From: Fulvitalea axinellae
GTDB lineage: Bacteria; Bacteroidota; Bacteroidia; Cytophagales; Cyclobacteriaceae
DNA: 64,000 nucleotides
Reading direction: 5' to 3'
NCBI RefSeq assembly: GCF_036492835.1
Contig: NZ_AP025314.1
Span: forward strand, 2,460,010-2,524,009
In this document: positions 35,719 to 44,552 of the stretch, piece by piece
Numbering within the stretch: the first letter of the stretch is position 1
How the letters are laid out: the number at the start of each line of letters is the position of its first letter
The notes under the pieces: generated by a model
What the model was told of the DNA's origin: nothing
The model's input: only the letters and a program-made list of their open reading frames with translations
Database searches by the model: none
Position numbers and translations under genes: made by a program

Positions 35719-36816
35719 ATGCGACTATCAATCTTATTTTTAATTTTATGTCTTTTCAGTGCATGCTCCACGCACCATGAAAGTAATAAACTGGGAACCA
35801 TCGACTTTGAACAAGGTCTGCACGAAAAAAATCACTTTGATCTAAAAGACAGAGTAACGGGAATCAAATACATTCCTTTTGAAACTAAAGAGGAATGCAT
35901 GCTTAGTGATATACGGAACATATTCAAAGTGCAAGACAACTATGTGGTTCAGGACACCGAATATGTGTACATGTTCGATCCCTCTGGACATTTCATCAGA
36001 AAAGTTAGCACTAAAGGAAAAGGTCCAGGAGAATACGAATTATTAGTCGATGTACAATGCAGCCAGAACGAGATCTTTTTAGTTTCTCTAGGGAAAATCT
36101 TAGTATTCTCTGCCACGGGGGATTACACAAGAACGATCCCGCTAGATGATCTAAGACTTCAGGCTATGAGTATAGACAATGAAGGCAATTTTTATTTTAT
36201 AATGCCTGATAAAACGCAAAAGAAAGAAATCACTAGTATCGACCTCATTCATATTTATGACAAGGAAGGGCATTTTATTCGAAAAGTAGAATCAAAAGTA
36301 GTTCGACATGAAGCAGGATTGGCATATTATAATAATATAATGAATATCGACGGGGTTGGCGTCGCATATAAAGAACTATTCGGCAATGTCATTTATTCAA
36401 TCAACAAGAATACAGAACCGGACAGTCTTTTTGTTTTGTCCTTAAATGATTCCTTTTTTAAAAAGGCGGATTTTAATCGATCAAAACGACACATTTGGGG
36501 AGACAAATATCTACTGCTTGACGTCTTCAACACCCCAAAGACTAATATCTTCAAATTGCAAAAAGGGCTGATAAAGCCTACTCACGAATATTTGGTGTTT
36601 GACAAAGAAAAGGATAAGATCCATCGTCCACTTTTTGACGAAAACAAACTGGGCTTATCCTGCGACGGAATTAAAATGCACCCTGTCAATCAAACTGGAA
36701 AAACGCTTTTGTTTACCGTTGACCCAGAGTATCTTGAGGCACTCACCGAAAAAAATCCAAATATAAAACTTGAAGAAGACTGCAACCCGGTGCTTGCGGT
36801 ACTTACTTTTAAATAA
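35719..36816 (+). CDS. 6-bladed beta-propeller lipoprotein
   Basis: A 365-aa protein with signal peptide and lipobox FSAC (Cys16). It has the pattern of the Bacteroidota 6-bladed propeller lipoproteins: VTGIKYIPFETKEECMLSDI at the start, IFKVQDNYVVQDTEYVYMFD then GHFIRKVSTKGKGPGEY, the hallmark 'G.GPGEY' turn, and later blades such as IHIYDKEGHFIRKV. Role unknown, probably extracytoplasmic binding. GC is lower than in the genes to the left. Confidence 0.85.
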   Translation: MRLSILFLILCLFSACSTHHESNKLGTIDFEQGLHEKNHFDLKDRVTGIKYIPFETKEECMLSDIRNIFKVQDNYVVQDTEYVYMFDPSGHFIRKVSTKGKGPGEYELLVDVQCSQNEIFLVSLGKILVFSATGDYTRTIPLDDLRLQAMSIDNEGNFYFIMPDKTQKKEITSIDLIHIYDKEGHFIRKVESKVVRHEAGLAYYNNIMNIDGVGVAYKELFGNVIYSINKNTEPDSLFVLSLNDSFFKKADFNRSKRHIWGDKYLLLDVFNTPKTNIFKLQKGLIKPTHEYLVFDKEKDKIHRPLFDENKLGLSCDGIKMHPVNQTGKTLLFTVDPEYLEALTEKNPNIKLEEDCNPVLAVLTFK

Positions 36817-37025
36817 GCTGGCTGTCACAAGCGACCTCGCTTGCACACTCCTAATTGGAAAAACTGAATGGGCAAACGTGGACACTTGCTAATAAAAAAT
36901 CACAAGTCTGAATACTTGCAATGGTCGTTAAACAGTCTTGCTGAAGCTGAGCAATAAATCAAAAACAGCAGTATAAAGTACCAGTTTTCAAATACTATAT
37001 AGATAATTTAGTAAATCAAAAAATT

Positions 37026-38399
37026 ATGCAAGTTTTTAAATATCGTGGTGGCGATAGGGAGATTTTCGAAAGAGACTTATCCGCTATTGAAAAAAATTTT
37101 TTCTGGGGCTCAAATTTCAAACAACTCAATGACCCATGTGAAACCTTAATTTCCTCTGACAGATTCAAAAGTGAGACTAAAACATTTTTTAACCTTACAA
37201 ACAAGAACTCTGAAAAGGTATTAGAAAAGGTACACGATGCGCTTGATACCTTTATAAATCGAGGTAAAGAAATAGGTATATACTCGTTATCAGCAACTTA
37301 CAATGATGAACTTTTATGGGCTCACTATGCAAATTCGCATCAAGGCTTCTGCATTGAATACGACCTTGACTTGCTATTAGAATCATATCCTAGTGATAAA
37401 ATTTATTCCTTTCCAATAAAGTATTCTAAAAATCCACCTGAAATTGACATATCTGATATATCAGGTAAAGATGGAATTTCCTTAGTAAGGAAACTGGCAG
37501 GCAACAAATCAAAGAAATGGGATTATGAAAACGAATATAGGATTATAACAGACAAGAGCGGTGAACATACTTATAATTTCAAAGCTATTCAAGCAATATA
37601 TTTTGGATTAAGAATGCCCGAACCATGGAAAAAGGAAATGATGACCATTTTACATGGAAGAGGAATAAAGTATTACCAAATCTTTCAAGTTGAGGGTAAA
37701 TACGAATTTGATAGACAAGAAGTTCCAGATATTAGCGGAAGCGAAGTTACATATCTACGTCAAATTCCATCTTTAAACGGAAAAAAATCAAGTATCAACT
37801 TTGAGATCATTGAAAAAGATTTCAATAAATTCAACGAAAAAGCAACGATTTTAATTGAATTGGATTCAAAAGCAGATAGAGAACAACTGATTTGGATAGC
37901 AAATAAAATCAAAGAGGATCTTTTCAGAAGTGCAAGAAGAATTTTTATTTCATTTAGAATCCATGGTGTGATTGCTGGTAATGGGTATTGGGCTACTGCA
38001 AATTTTGATGGAAAAGAATTACAGGTATCTATCAACGGGCTATCTCTTGAACAGGAAAAAGAACTAATAGAAGGGTTTGAAAATGAAACTAGAGAAACAA
38101 TAGGAATGTGGATTGATGAAACCCCCTTTATTTGTTCTAGTCTAACCCTCTTATTTAATGATGGAGCAACAATTTTAGAAACCAAATATTCCGATGGAAG
38201 TAAATCCTTAGAACAATTAAAAACGACTCAGTTAGGTTCAGGAATCAGATATGATAATTTACAAGGTAACTATCATGGAGAGTATTTTATCGTAGAAAAC
38301 AATGGAACTCTAAAGTACTATTCTGAAAATGGATTGTTTAAGGAATTAACACCTTTTCATTTAGAAAAAAAATTAAATAAGGATTCATATAATTTATAA
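37026..38399 (+). CDS. DUF2971 protein with a C-terminal extension
   Basis: A 457-aa cytosolic protein. Residues about 1-230 match DUF2971: VFKYRG at the start, FFWGSNFKQLNDPCE, then IGIYSLSATYNDELLWAHYA and HQGFCIEYD, and KWDYENEYRI. The remaining about 220 residues are not typical of this family and contain two further beta-rich segments, one reminiscent of MORN-like or hypothetical tails (GNYHGEYFIVENNGTLKYYS). DUF2971 proteins often occur in accessory regions and near defence genes; their activity is not established to my knowledge. The gene is distinctly AT-rich compared with its neighbours to the left, suggesting transfer. Confidence 0.82.
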   Translation: MQVFKYRGGDREIFERDLSAIEKNFFWGSNFKQLNDPCETLISSDRFKSETKTFFNLTNKNSEKVLEKVHDALDTFINRGKEIGIYSLSATYNDELLWAHYANSHQGFCIEYDLDLLLESYPSDKIYSFPIKYSKNPPEIDISDISGKDGISLVRKLAGNKSKKWDYENEYRIITDKSGEHTYNFKAIQAIYFGLRMPEPWKKEMMTILHGRGIKYYQIFQVEGKYEFDRQEVPDISGSEVTYLRQIPSLNGKKSSINFEIIEKDFNKFNEKATILIELDSKADREQLIWIANKIKEDLFRSARRIFISFRIHGVIAGNGYWATANFDGKELQVSINGLSLEQEKELIEGFENETRETIGMWIDETPFICSSLTLLFNDGATILETKYSDGSKSLEQLKTTQLGSGIRYDNLQGNYHGEYFIVENNGTLKYYSENGLFKELTPFHLEKKLNKDSYNL

Positions 38400-38505
38400 G
38401 ACTTGAAACGAATCCAACCATGCCCTCCGCATACGTATTTAATAAAAGCATGACTTGTGTTTTTACCTATTTTGGTCTTCAAGATCTACGCCAGCAAAAG
38501 AAAAA

Positions 38506-38534
38506 AAGGGACCCCATCGCTGGCGGTCCCTTTT
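38506..38534 (+). terminator. Terminator after the DUF2971 gene
   Basis: AGGGACC at 38507-38513 pairs with GGTCCCT at 38525-38531, preceded by A-run and followed by TTT. Nearly the same stem recurs at 45424-45451, the other end of this AT-rich stretch. Confidence 0.75.
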
Positions 38535-38654
38535 GCGTGCGGTTGATCTATATTTTTAGGGTCAAATTTACCTTTGATAAGGGTAATGGTTTTTTAGAAA
38601 ATCAAAAAGGGAATCCATACAACAGAGTATGATTCAAACTAATCAAGATAAAAA

Positions 38655-39395
38655 ATGGATAAAATAGAGTTGTTGAAATTGGGGTTGTTTATCGGCGCTA
38701 TCATGTTTGGAAAGTATCTATATCGTGTTTGGAGAGATAAGAAGGACCAAGAGAGAAGAAGGGAATGTGTTAGGGATTGGGCGAAAGCATTCAATTTTGA
38801 ATACAATGAAGTGGGTGATTCCAGAGATTTTTTTGACACGGTACTGCATGAAAAGGAATTGCCTAATAAGCTTTCTCCGCCAATAATACATATGACTCGA
38901 TCGATAGAAAAGAAGGGGTTGTGTTTTTTCGATTTTCGAGTATTGGTTCGATTAACTCGGACTAAAATTAAAAGCGCAATTACTGTTTATCAGTTTAATG
39001 CGGAATGGCTGAGTGGTTTTCCGGATTTTCTTTTGAAACCACGTGATCCAAGTTTTAGCGACAAGTTTTTTGGTTCACCGCATGAGGTTATGCTCAACGT
39101 AACAGACGATTTTACAGAGAATTTCTCTTTATATGGAAACAAACAGCGGTTGAAAACTCTATTCTCAAGCGAATTAGCCGATTACTTTGCTGAACTATAT
39201 CCGGTTTTTACATTCGAAAAGAAGAATGAGTCGTTGTTTTTCTATATCTATAAGAATGATGTTTCCGAAATACATGATTATGATGAGGCTAGAAGATTTG
39301 AAGCAAAATTGACTATGTTGGAAGAAATAGTTGAGCTTATTAAGATACAAGTAAACAGGGTAGAAGTAAGCGCTAGAGAAGGGGTTATGTCGTAG
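38655..39395 (+). CDS. Hypothetical membrane-anchored protein
   Basis: A 246-aa protein with one N-terminal hydrophobic segment (about residues 5-24, LLKLGLFIGAIMFGKYLYRV), a basic stop-transfer (WRDKKDQERRRE) and a cytosolic domain of alternating strands and helices. The pattern resembles Bacteroidota proteins of the DUF3137-like sort (IEKKGLCFFDFRVLVRL), but I cannot assign it securely. Confidence 0.65.
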   Translation: MDKIELLKLGLFIGAIMFGKYLYRVWRDKKDQERRRECVRDWAKAFNFEYNEVGDSRDFFDTVLHEKELPNKLSPPIIHMTRSIEKKGLCFFDFRVLVRLTRTKIKSAITVYQFNAEWLSGFPDFLLKPRDPSFSDKFFGSPHEVMLNVTDDFTENFSLYGNKQRLKTLFSSELADYFAELYPVFTFEKKNESLFFYIYKNDVSEIHDYDEARRFEAKLTMLEEIVELIKIQVNRVEVSAREGVMS

Positions 39396-39454
39396 GGAAA
39401 TAAGCTTCCTGTTTTCCTTCAATTTTTGACTCGATAAATATTTTGCTATTGATC

Positions 39455-39898
39455 ATGAAGGTGATTTGTTATCTTTTTTTTAGTGTGGTCCTATCAGGTT
39501 GTGTCGCTGGCAAAATAAATACTCCGATAGAGTGCTGTCTTATTCAGTTGAAAGGAGAGGAAGGTAAAGTTAAATTTTTTATTGATACACCAAATGCAAA
39601 AATAGTAATTGATGGAAATGAAATTCAAAGTGACTCTTCCGTTCAGGACTGTTTTGGAAAGGAAGCTTTTGAATTGGTTGATAACCTTCAGTTAAAATCG
39701 TTGTGCGATGAAAAGGTCTTTAATTTGGTTTGGAGGGATTTAAGAAATGGAAAGGTTCGTGTTTATGATAAGAAGAATGACGGTTTTGTCAAAACGATAG
39801 AATTTGTCAATGTAAAAGATGTTATGGGCGAGCAAGAGTATTTTAGGTTTGTAGGTGGAGAGTTAATACTTAGTAAGGTAATTTCATTAGGGGAGTAG
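39455..39898 (+). CDS. Hypothetical lipoprotein
   Basis: The start chosen is the ATG at 39455 (147 aa); the frame is open from a TTG at 39443. Signal peptide with lipobox VLSGC. The rest is beta-rich with a Cys pair (ECC) shortly after the anchor and IDTPNAKIVIDGNEIQSDSS in the middle, reminiscent of PEGA-type surfaces. The gene ends 23 bp before the leftover 3' fragment of the IS256-split regulator on the other strand. Confidence 0.65.
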   Translation: MKVICYLFFSVVLSGCVAGKINTPIECCLIQLKGEEGKVKFFIDTPNAKIVIDGNEIQSDSSVQDCFGKEAFELVDNLQLKSLCDEKVFNLVWRDLRNGKVRVYDKKNDGFVKTIEFVNVKDVMGEQEYFRFVGGELILSKVISLGE

Positions 39899-39920
39899 TT
39901 TCTCTGAAGCGAGGGTATCG

Positions 39921-39973
39921 CTATTGTATTTTTAAAAAGTACCCTTTGCCATGCTGGTTTGTAATTTGAATAT
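39921..39973 (-). pseudogene. 3' fragment of the winged-helix regulator, cut off by IS256
   Basis: On the minus strand, directly beyond the IS end, the frame reads IQITNQHGKGYFLKIQ and stops (TAG at 39923-39921). This is the missing wing and end of the regulator at 41432-42295: an OmpR-type C-terminus normally closes with a 'GxGY' hairpin. The overlap with the main part is the target duplication. It is not translated from its own start. Confidence 0.88.
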
Positions 39974-40029
39974 GACACTGTCTCAAAAAGTGTGTAAACT
40001 CAGAATGTCGGAATTAGGCCTTGTCTCGC

Positions 40030-41247
40030 CTAGATTTTGATTCTGTCCTCGAATATAACCAAAAACTGATTAAGGATCATGCCCCAGTTCCTCACGGGCA
40101 TGGTCCATTTTTTTGTGGCTTCCCTGATCGCGAGAAACACCGTTTTGACCACCGCCTCGTCCGTGGGGAAGGAGAGTTTGTTTTTGGTGTATTTCCTGAT
40201 CTTCCCGTTGAGGTTCTCGATCAGGTTGGTGGTGTAGACGATTTTCCTGATCTCCAGCGGGAAACCCAGGAAGACGGTCAGCTCGTCCCAGTTGTCCCGC
40301 CAGCTTTTGACGGCGTAGGAGTATTTGTGTTCCCACTTTTGGGCGAAATATTCCAGGGCCTGTTTGGCCTGGGTCTCGTTTGCCGAGTCATAAATGGCCT
40401 TCATGTCTTTGGCGAATTCCTTTCTCTCTTTGTGCGCAACGTATTTGAAGGAGTTCCGCACTTGGTGCACGACGCATATCTGCGTGGCGGTCTGCGGAAA
40501 TACGGATTTTATCGCTTCCGTGAAGCCGGCTAGGTTGTCGGTGGCGGTGATCAGGACGTCCCGTACGCCCCTGGCTTTCATGTCCGTGAGCACCGACATC
40601 CAGAACGAGGCCGATTCGTTCTTGCCCAGCCAGAATCCCAACACCTCCTTTTTTCCGTCCGTACGGAGCCCCACGGCGATATACACCGCCTTGTTGACGA
40701 CTTTCGAGTTCTCCCTGACCTTGAACACCAGCGCGTCCATCCACACGACCAAATAAACGGGATCAAGCGGGCGGTTCTGCCAAGCGACGATGTCTTCGGT
40801 GACCCTGTCCGTGATTCTGGAAATCGTCGCGGGGGACACTTCGATCCCGTACGCCTCCGAGACCTGTTCCCGGATATCGCTGTTCGACATGCCTTTGGAG
40901 TAAAGCGAGACGATGACGTTTTCCAAACCGTCCACCATGCTTTTGCGCTTGGGCACCAGCATCGGGGAAAAGGTCCCCTCGCGGTCGCGGGGAACACGGA
41001 TTTGGCTCTCGCCGAAGCTTGTCCTGATTTTTTTCGACCCGTGGCCGTTGCGGTAGTTCCCGTCCTCGCTCTTGCCGTGTTTCCCGTTGCCCAGATGGGC
41101 GTCCAGCTCGCCTTCGAGCATCGCCTCGACCGCGTTTTTCTGGAGCCGTTTCAAAAAATCGCCGAGTTCCTCGGCGTTGCCGAACTCCTTGAGGAAGTCT
41201 GCGGACAACACGTCTTCCTTGCGAATGGTTTTCTCGTTCTTTTTCAT
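40030..41247 (-). CDS. IS256-family transposase
   Basis: A 405-aa mutator-type transposase from the ATG at 41247; the frame is open to 41337 but the extra residues are encoded in the element's leader. Family landmarks: [15 protein letters not shown] near the N-terminus, [33 protein letters not shown], the catalytic Asp of [12 protein letters not shown], the Asp of [17 protein letters not shown], and the Glu in [17 protein letters not shown]. No frameshift, so the element is probably active. Confidence 0.95.
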   Translation of the reverse strand: MKKNEKTIRKEDVLSADFLKEFGNAEELGDFLKRLQKNAVEAMLEGELDAHLGNGKHGKSEDGNYRNGHGSKKIRTSFGESQIRVPRDREGTFSPMLVPKRKSMVDGLENVIVSLYSKGMSNSDIREQVSEAYGIEVSPATISRITDRVTEDIVAWQNRPLDPVYLVVWMDALVFKVRENSKVVNKAVYIAVGLRTDGKKEVLGFWLGKNESASFWMSVLTDMKARGVRDVLITATDNLAGFTEAIKSVFPQTATQICVVHQVRNSFKYVAHKERKEFAKDMKAIYDSANETQAKQALEYFAQKWEHKYSYAVKSWRDNWDELTVFLGFPLEIRKIVYTTNLIENLNGKIRKYTKNKLSFPTDEAVVKTVFLAIREATKKWTMPVRNWGMILNQFLVIFEDRIKI

Positions 41248-41335
41248 GTCTGAATATAACTTGTTGAAGTATATTCCCGACATCCTGAAACCTATACGAA
41301 TGAAAATGGGAGTGTCCCCTGCCGGGAGGCTCCTC

Positions 41336-41394
41336 ATTTTGTCAGTCAGTTTTCGGAGACGCTATCGCTCCTCCGAGAAACTGACTGACAAAAT
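41336..41394. repeat. Large hairpin in the leader of the IS256 transposase
   Basis: Positions 41336-41358 and 41371-41394 pair over 23 bp with one bulged base. It lies between the IS end and the transposase start, inside the element, where it could block read-through transcription or translation coming from outside. Confidence 0.8.
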
Positions 41395-41431
41395 CGAGGG
41401 AACTTCCCCGCTTCGCTCATATAAATTTCAT

Positions 41432-42295
41432 TTACACACTTAATGAAACGGTACCTTGAATATTCGGTAAAGGCTTCAACTTCTTCCTTAATCGAGAAAT
41501 ATACATATCCAGACTACGCCCCGTAACCACACCTTGCTTTGCCCAGACCTCCTGCACCAAATACTCCCTTGAGATCAGCTCGCCGGCTTTCTCGAATAAT
41601 ATTGCCAATATCTGAGTCTCCTTATCCGTTAATTCAATGCTTTCGTCTTTATAAAGTATTCTATTAAAGTTAAGGTCCAGTTTGATGCCATTCAGTTCGC
41701 GTTGGTTACTTCCTTTTGGCTTTGCTTTTTGTTTTATCAATAATGCTAGCCCGAAAAATATAAACAGGACAGAAGTGCCCGCAAGGCTTAGGGAAGGAAC
41801 GTTGGAACGAAGCCGTATAGTCGTTTGACCATAGAAGCTTGACTCCAGCAAGTATAGGGATTTTGGGAGTTTTCGCCCAAGACAGGGGATTTCCTTTTCC
41901 GTTAAATGGTTTATCTCAAAACTATATACAATCTCTTTGGTGTCCGCTTTCAGAACATTGACGATCGACCTCGACGATATCCGAGAATTAAAATGCTTTA
42001 CGGAGAGCGTCACCAAAGTGTCAGGGTCAATAACGATTGGTTTGTTGAATCTCAGCCTTAAGGTAGCCGAGCCTATTTGCTCTATTGGAGGGACTGGCGT
42101 GCGGAAGTCATTGTTGGCTTTTAACAACTCATCACCAATCGCTCTCATTGCCAGATGGGTTTGCTCCCGGACCAATTTCTTATTCGGAACCCGAAACAGG
42201 CTGATGGAAATGGCAATAAAAAAACAGGCCATTATAAAGAGTATGTGGCTGATATTGAGCTGTCTGAAAATTGTAAAAACACTTTTTACACTCAT
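41432..42295 (-). pseudogene. Membrane-anchored winged-helix regulator, truncated by IS256
   Basis: As it stands it encodes 287 aa and ends in GTVSLSV, residues read from the IS terminal repeat. A TM helix near residues 17-33 is followed by a periplasmic beta-rich sensor domain (about 35-165), a second TM helix (about 170-188) and a cytosolic OmpR/PhoB-type DNA-binding domain (about 205-281: LDLNFNRILYKDESIELTDK, LISREYLVQEVWAKQGVVTG, LDMYISRLRKKL). The original protein ended ...LPNIQITNQHGKGYFLKIQ, so the wing hairpin is lost. Whether the shortened protein still binds DNA is doubtful. It diverges from the DoxX gene, its most likely target. Confidence 0.87.
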
Positions 42296-42376
42296 TTTAC
42301 TTTCGTTTTACAAGCAGTATGAGAGGTTCCGTTATCGTAAATGATAAATTCAAAGCTCATCAATTTAAATAAAATC

Positions 42377-42817
42377 ATGAAAAAATTGCTAAAATTAAAT
42401 GAAACGCTTCCGGTGGGTTTGGACGTTGTCAGAATCATTAGCGGAGGAATCATTTTCTCGTTTGGTCTTGAGGTTTTCGATGAGGGTAAAATATCAGATT
42501 ATACTTTATGGTTAACGGATGTGGGAGTGCCATTTCCCGTGGTTATGGTATACGTTGGCAAGTTTTCGGAGCTTATTTTCGGATTGTTTCTTACCGTTGG
42601 ACTTTTTACAAGGCTAAGTACTATACCCCTGATGATAACAATGTGTGTAATCAATTTTATAATGCTGGACGGGAGTATTAGAACCGAAACATTTTATTTG
42701 CTAATGATCTTTTCCTGTTTCTTTTTCATGGGAGCGGGTAAGCTTAGCCTTGATTTCCTAATCGCAAAAAAAGAGAAAGAGAACACTTCAGCATCTCTGA
42801 ATAAACTTCCATTGTGA
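42377..42817 (+). CDS. DoxX-family membrane protein
   Basis: The start chosen is the ATG at 42377 (146 aa), since MKKLLKLNETLPVGLDVVRI fits the family start; an ATG also exists at 42341. Four transmembrane helices are visible, with the DoxX pattern VRIISGGIIFSFGLEVF, then VYVGKFSELIFGLFLTVGLFTRLSTIPLMITM. These small inner-membrane proteins are linked to redox or thiol stress in some bacteria. The 81-bp gap to the divergent regulator suggests that regulator once controlled it. Confidence 0.85.
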   Translation: MKKLLKLNETLPVGLDVVRIISGGIIFSFGLEVFDEGKISDYTLWLTDVGVPFPVVMVYVGKFSELIFGLFLTVGLFTRLSTIPLMITMCVINFIMLDGSIRTETFYLLMIFSCFFFMGAGKLSLDFLIAKKEKENTSASLNKLPL

Positions 42818-42914
42818 AAAAAAGAAACCAAACTCGATGGCTGGTAATAAGCATACCGCCATCTCACCGTTTTTTCTCCTTTCTCAACGAATCTCTTTGT
42901 CCGCAAAAAAATTG

Positions 42915-42930
42915 AAGCCCTTCGGGGCTT
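42915..42930 (+). terminator. Terminator after the DoxX gene
   Basis: AAGCCC-TTCG-GGGCTT with a run of eight T residues; a classical tetraloop terminator. An identical stem-loop follows the MerB-like gene at 45321-45336. Confidence 0.9.
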
Positions 42931-42991
42931 TTTTTTGTGCGGTTTTTTTCCAGAGTTTCGGGAGAGAGTTATTAAAAAAATCTACATATTT

Positions 42992-43003
42992 GTAACTAGT
43001 TAC
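42992..43003 (+). promoter_or_regulatory. Candidate MarR operator
   Basis: GTAACTAGTTAC is a perfect 12-bp palindrome ending 19 bp before the ATG of the MarR-GNAT gene and overlapping a -7-like CATATTTG (42985-42992). The placement is that of an autorepression site. Confidence 0.6.
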
Positions 43004-43022
43004 GTATATAGAAACATAGATT

Positions 43023-43973
43023 ATGGATTTTGATAACATCGGAGAAATGGCATTGGGCAGTAGATTAAGAGCCTTAAGCAATATGGTTACCGAAGATGCC
43101 GAACGAATTTATGAGCTTTATGATATAGAATTAAAACCCAAATGGTTTCCGGTTTTCTATTTTCTCTCGAATCAGAATGAAGGCAAATCCATCACTTCGA
43201 TAGCCAAAGGAATTGGACAATCACACCCATCAGTAATAAAGCTTGTGCGTGAAATGGCCAAAGCCGGTTTGGTGAGAGAAAAAAAGGATAAATCGGACGG
43301 GCGTGTCACTAACATCATACTATCTAAGAAAGGGACAGAGTTATCCGAAAAGATAAAAGAACAATATACTGATGTAGAAAAGGCGATACAGGATACCTTA
43401 AAGCAAACGAGACATAATGTCTGGTTGGCAATTCAAGAGTTTGAATACCTATTAAATGAAAAAACCTTATTTGAAAGGGTGGCGGAACAAAAGAAGGACA
43501 GGGAGGCTCAAAAAATAGAAATAGTGGATTATTTGCCTGAGCATCAATCTGCGTTTAAAAGCCTTAACGAAGAATGGATAGAAACTTATTTTAAGATGGA
43601 AGAGGCTGATAGGATTGCGCTCGATCAACCCGAAGAATACATCCTAAACAAAGGCGGAAAAATTTTAATAGCTATTCATGACAATACGGTTTTAGGTGTT
43701 TGCGCCCTTATCAAAAGGCAAGACGAAAAGTACGATTATGAACTGGCGAAAATGGCTGTTTCTCCAAAAGCGCAAGGAAAAGGAGTGGGATATTTATTAG
43801 GTAGAGCGATTATAGATAAAGCTAACGCCTTAGGTGCCTCACACCTATATCTTGAAAGCAACACCATACTAAAACCGGCGGTATCACTTTACAAAAAGCT
43901 TGGATTTGAAAAAATAGCGGGACATCACACGCCTTATGAGCGCTGTAATATTCAAATGGGACTTAAATTATAA
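43023..43973 (+). CDS. MarR-GNAT fusion: transcriptional regulator with acetyltransferase domain
   Basis: A 316-aa fusion. Residues about 1-155 are a MarR-type winged helix (ITSIAKGIGQSHPSVIKLVR, then the wing KKDKSDGRVTNIILSKKG). Residues about 165-316 are a GNAT acetyltransferase with motif A ELAKMAVSPKAQGKGVGYLL and motif B region ALGASHLYLESNT...YKKLGFEKI. The fusion suggests that acetyl-CoA-dependent modification of a small molecule and its sensing are linked. A palindrome just upstream fits self-regulation. It is followed 5 bp later by the DUF2000 gene, so the two share a transcript. Confidence 0.92.
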   Translation: MDFDNIGEMALGSRLRALSNMVTEDAERIYELYDIELKPKWFPVFYFLSNQNEGKSITSIAKGIGQSHPSVIKLVREMAKAGLVREKKDKSDGRVTNIILSKKGTELSEKIKEQYTDVEKAIQDTLKQTRHNVWLAIQEFEYLLNEKTLFERVAEQKKDREAQKIEIVDYLPEHQSAFKSLNEEWIETYFKMEEADRIALDQPEEYILNKGGKILIAIHDNTVLGVCALIKRQDEKYDYELAKMAVSPKAQGKGVGYLLGRAIIDKANALGASHLYLESNTILKPAVSLYKKLGFEKIAGHHTPYERCNIQMGLKL

Positions 43974-43978
43974 TCAAA

Positions 43979-44392
43979 ATGACATACGAGAATAAAGTGG
44001 CAATGGTCATCAAAAATGACCTTATGGATTGGCAAAAACTTAATGTAGCCTCATTTCTAGCTAGTTCAATAGCGGTAAAGTTTCCCGAAACGCATGGAAA
44101 ACCATTTATTAACGCTTCTGAATCAGAATACCTTCCCTTTATAAAGCATCCCATTCTTGTTTATAAAGCTGACGACCAAGCTCAAATAGACCGAGCCTTT
44201 CAAAGAGCTAAACAAAGGGACTTAAGTATAGGGATATATATCAAACCACTCTTCTCAACCAAAAACGAAGATGAAAATCATGTTGAGATTGGCAAGTGCA
44301 CGGATGAAACCCAAGAGCTGGTCGGGATAATTGTTTATGGCGAAAATAAAAAAGTAAATAAAGCCCTAAATGGTTTAAAGTTCCATGATTAA
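43979..44392 (+). CDS. DUF2000-family protein
   Basis: A 137-aa cytosolic protein of the DUF2000 family: VAMVIKNDLMDWQKLNVASF then FINASESEYLPFIKHPILVY and the end ELVGIIVYGENKKVNKALNGLK. Family function is not established to my knowledge; it resembles the peptidyl-tRNA hydrolase II-like fold. It starts 5 bp after the MarR-GNAT gene. Confidence 0.85.
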   Translation: MTYENKVAMVIKNDLMDWQKLNVASFLASSIAVKFPETHGKPFINASESEYLPFIKHPILVYKADDQAQIDRAFQRAKQRDLSIGIYIKPLFSTKNEDENHVEIGKCTDETQELVGIIVYGENKKVNKALNGLKFHD

Positions 44393-44552
44393 CACGATTA
44401 TAGATTCAATTACAATTGATCTCAGAGGATATATCGCTTTATCGATGATTTTATATTCAATGCTCGTAAAAGGGTGAAATTCTTTACTGTTATCATTTGA
44501 AATGAATTCGTAAACACTGCTAACCTATCACTTGACTAAAAACAGTATAAAA

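Larger units (their letters stand above)
39974..41455 (-). mobile_element. IS256-family insertion sequence (1482 bp)
   Basis: Left end GACACTGTCTC...AAGTGTGTAAA (39974-39998) and imperfect inverted right end TTTACACACTT... to 41455 match over about 19 of 25 positions. The 8-bp direct repeat TTGAATAT flanks it (39966-39973 and 41456-41463). Removing the element and one repeat restores the reading frame of the regulator, which independently proves the boundaries. Confidence 0.92.

Noticed and set aside
38420..38632. 70-codon frame after the DUF2971 gene
   Set aside because: It runs through a strong terminator hairpin and has no features of a protein.
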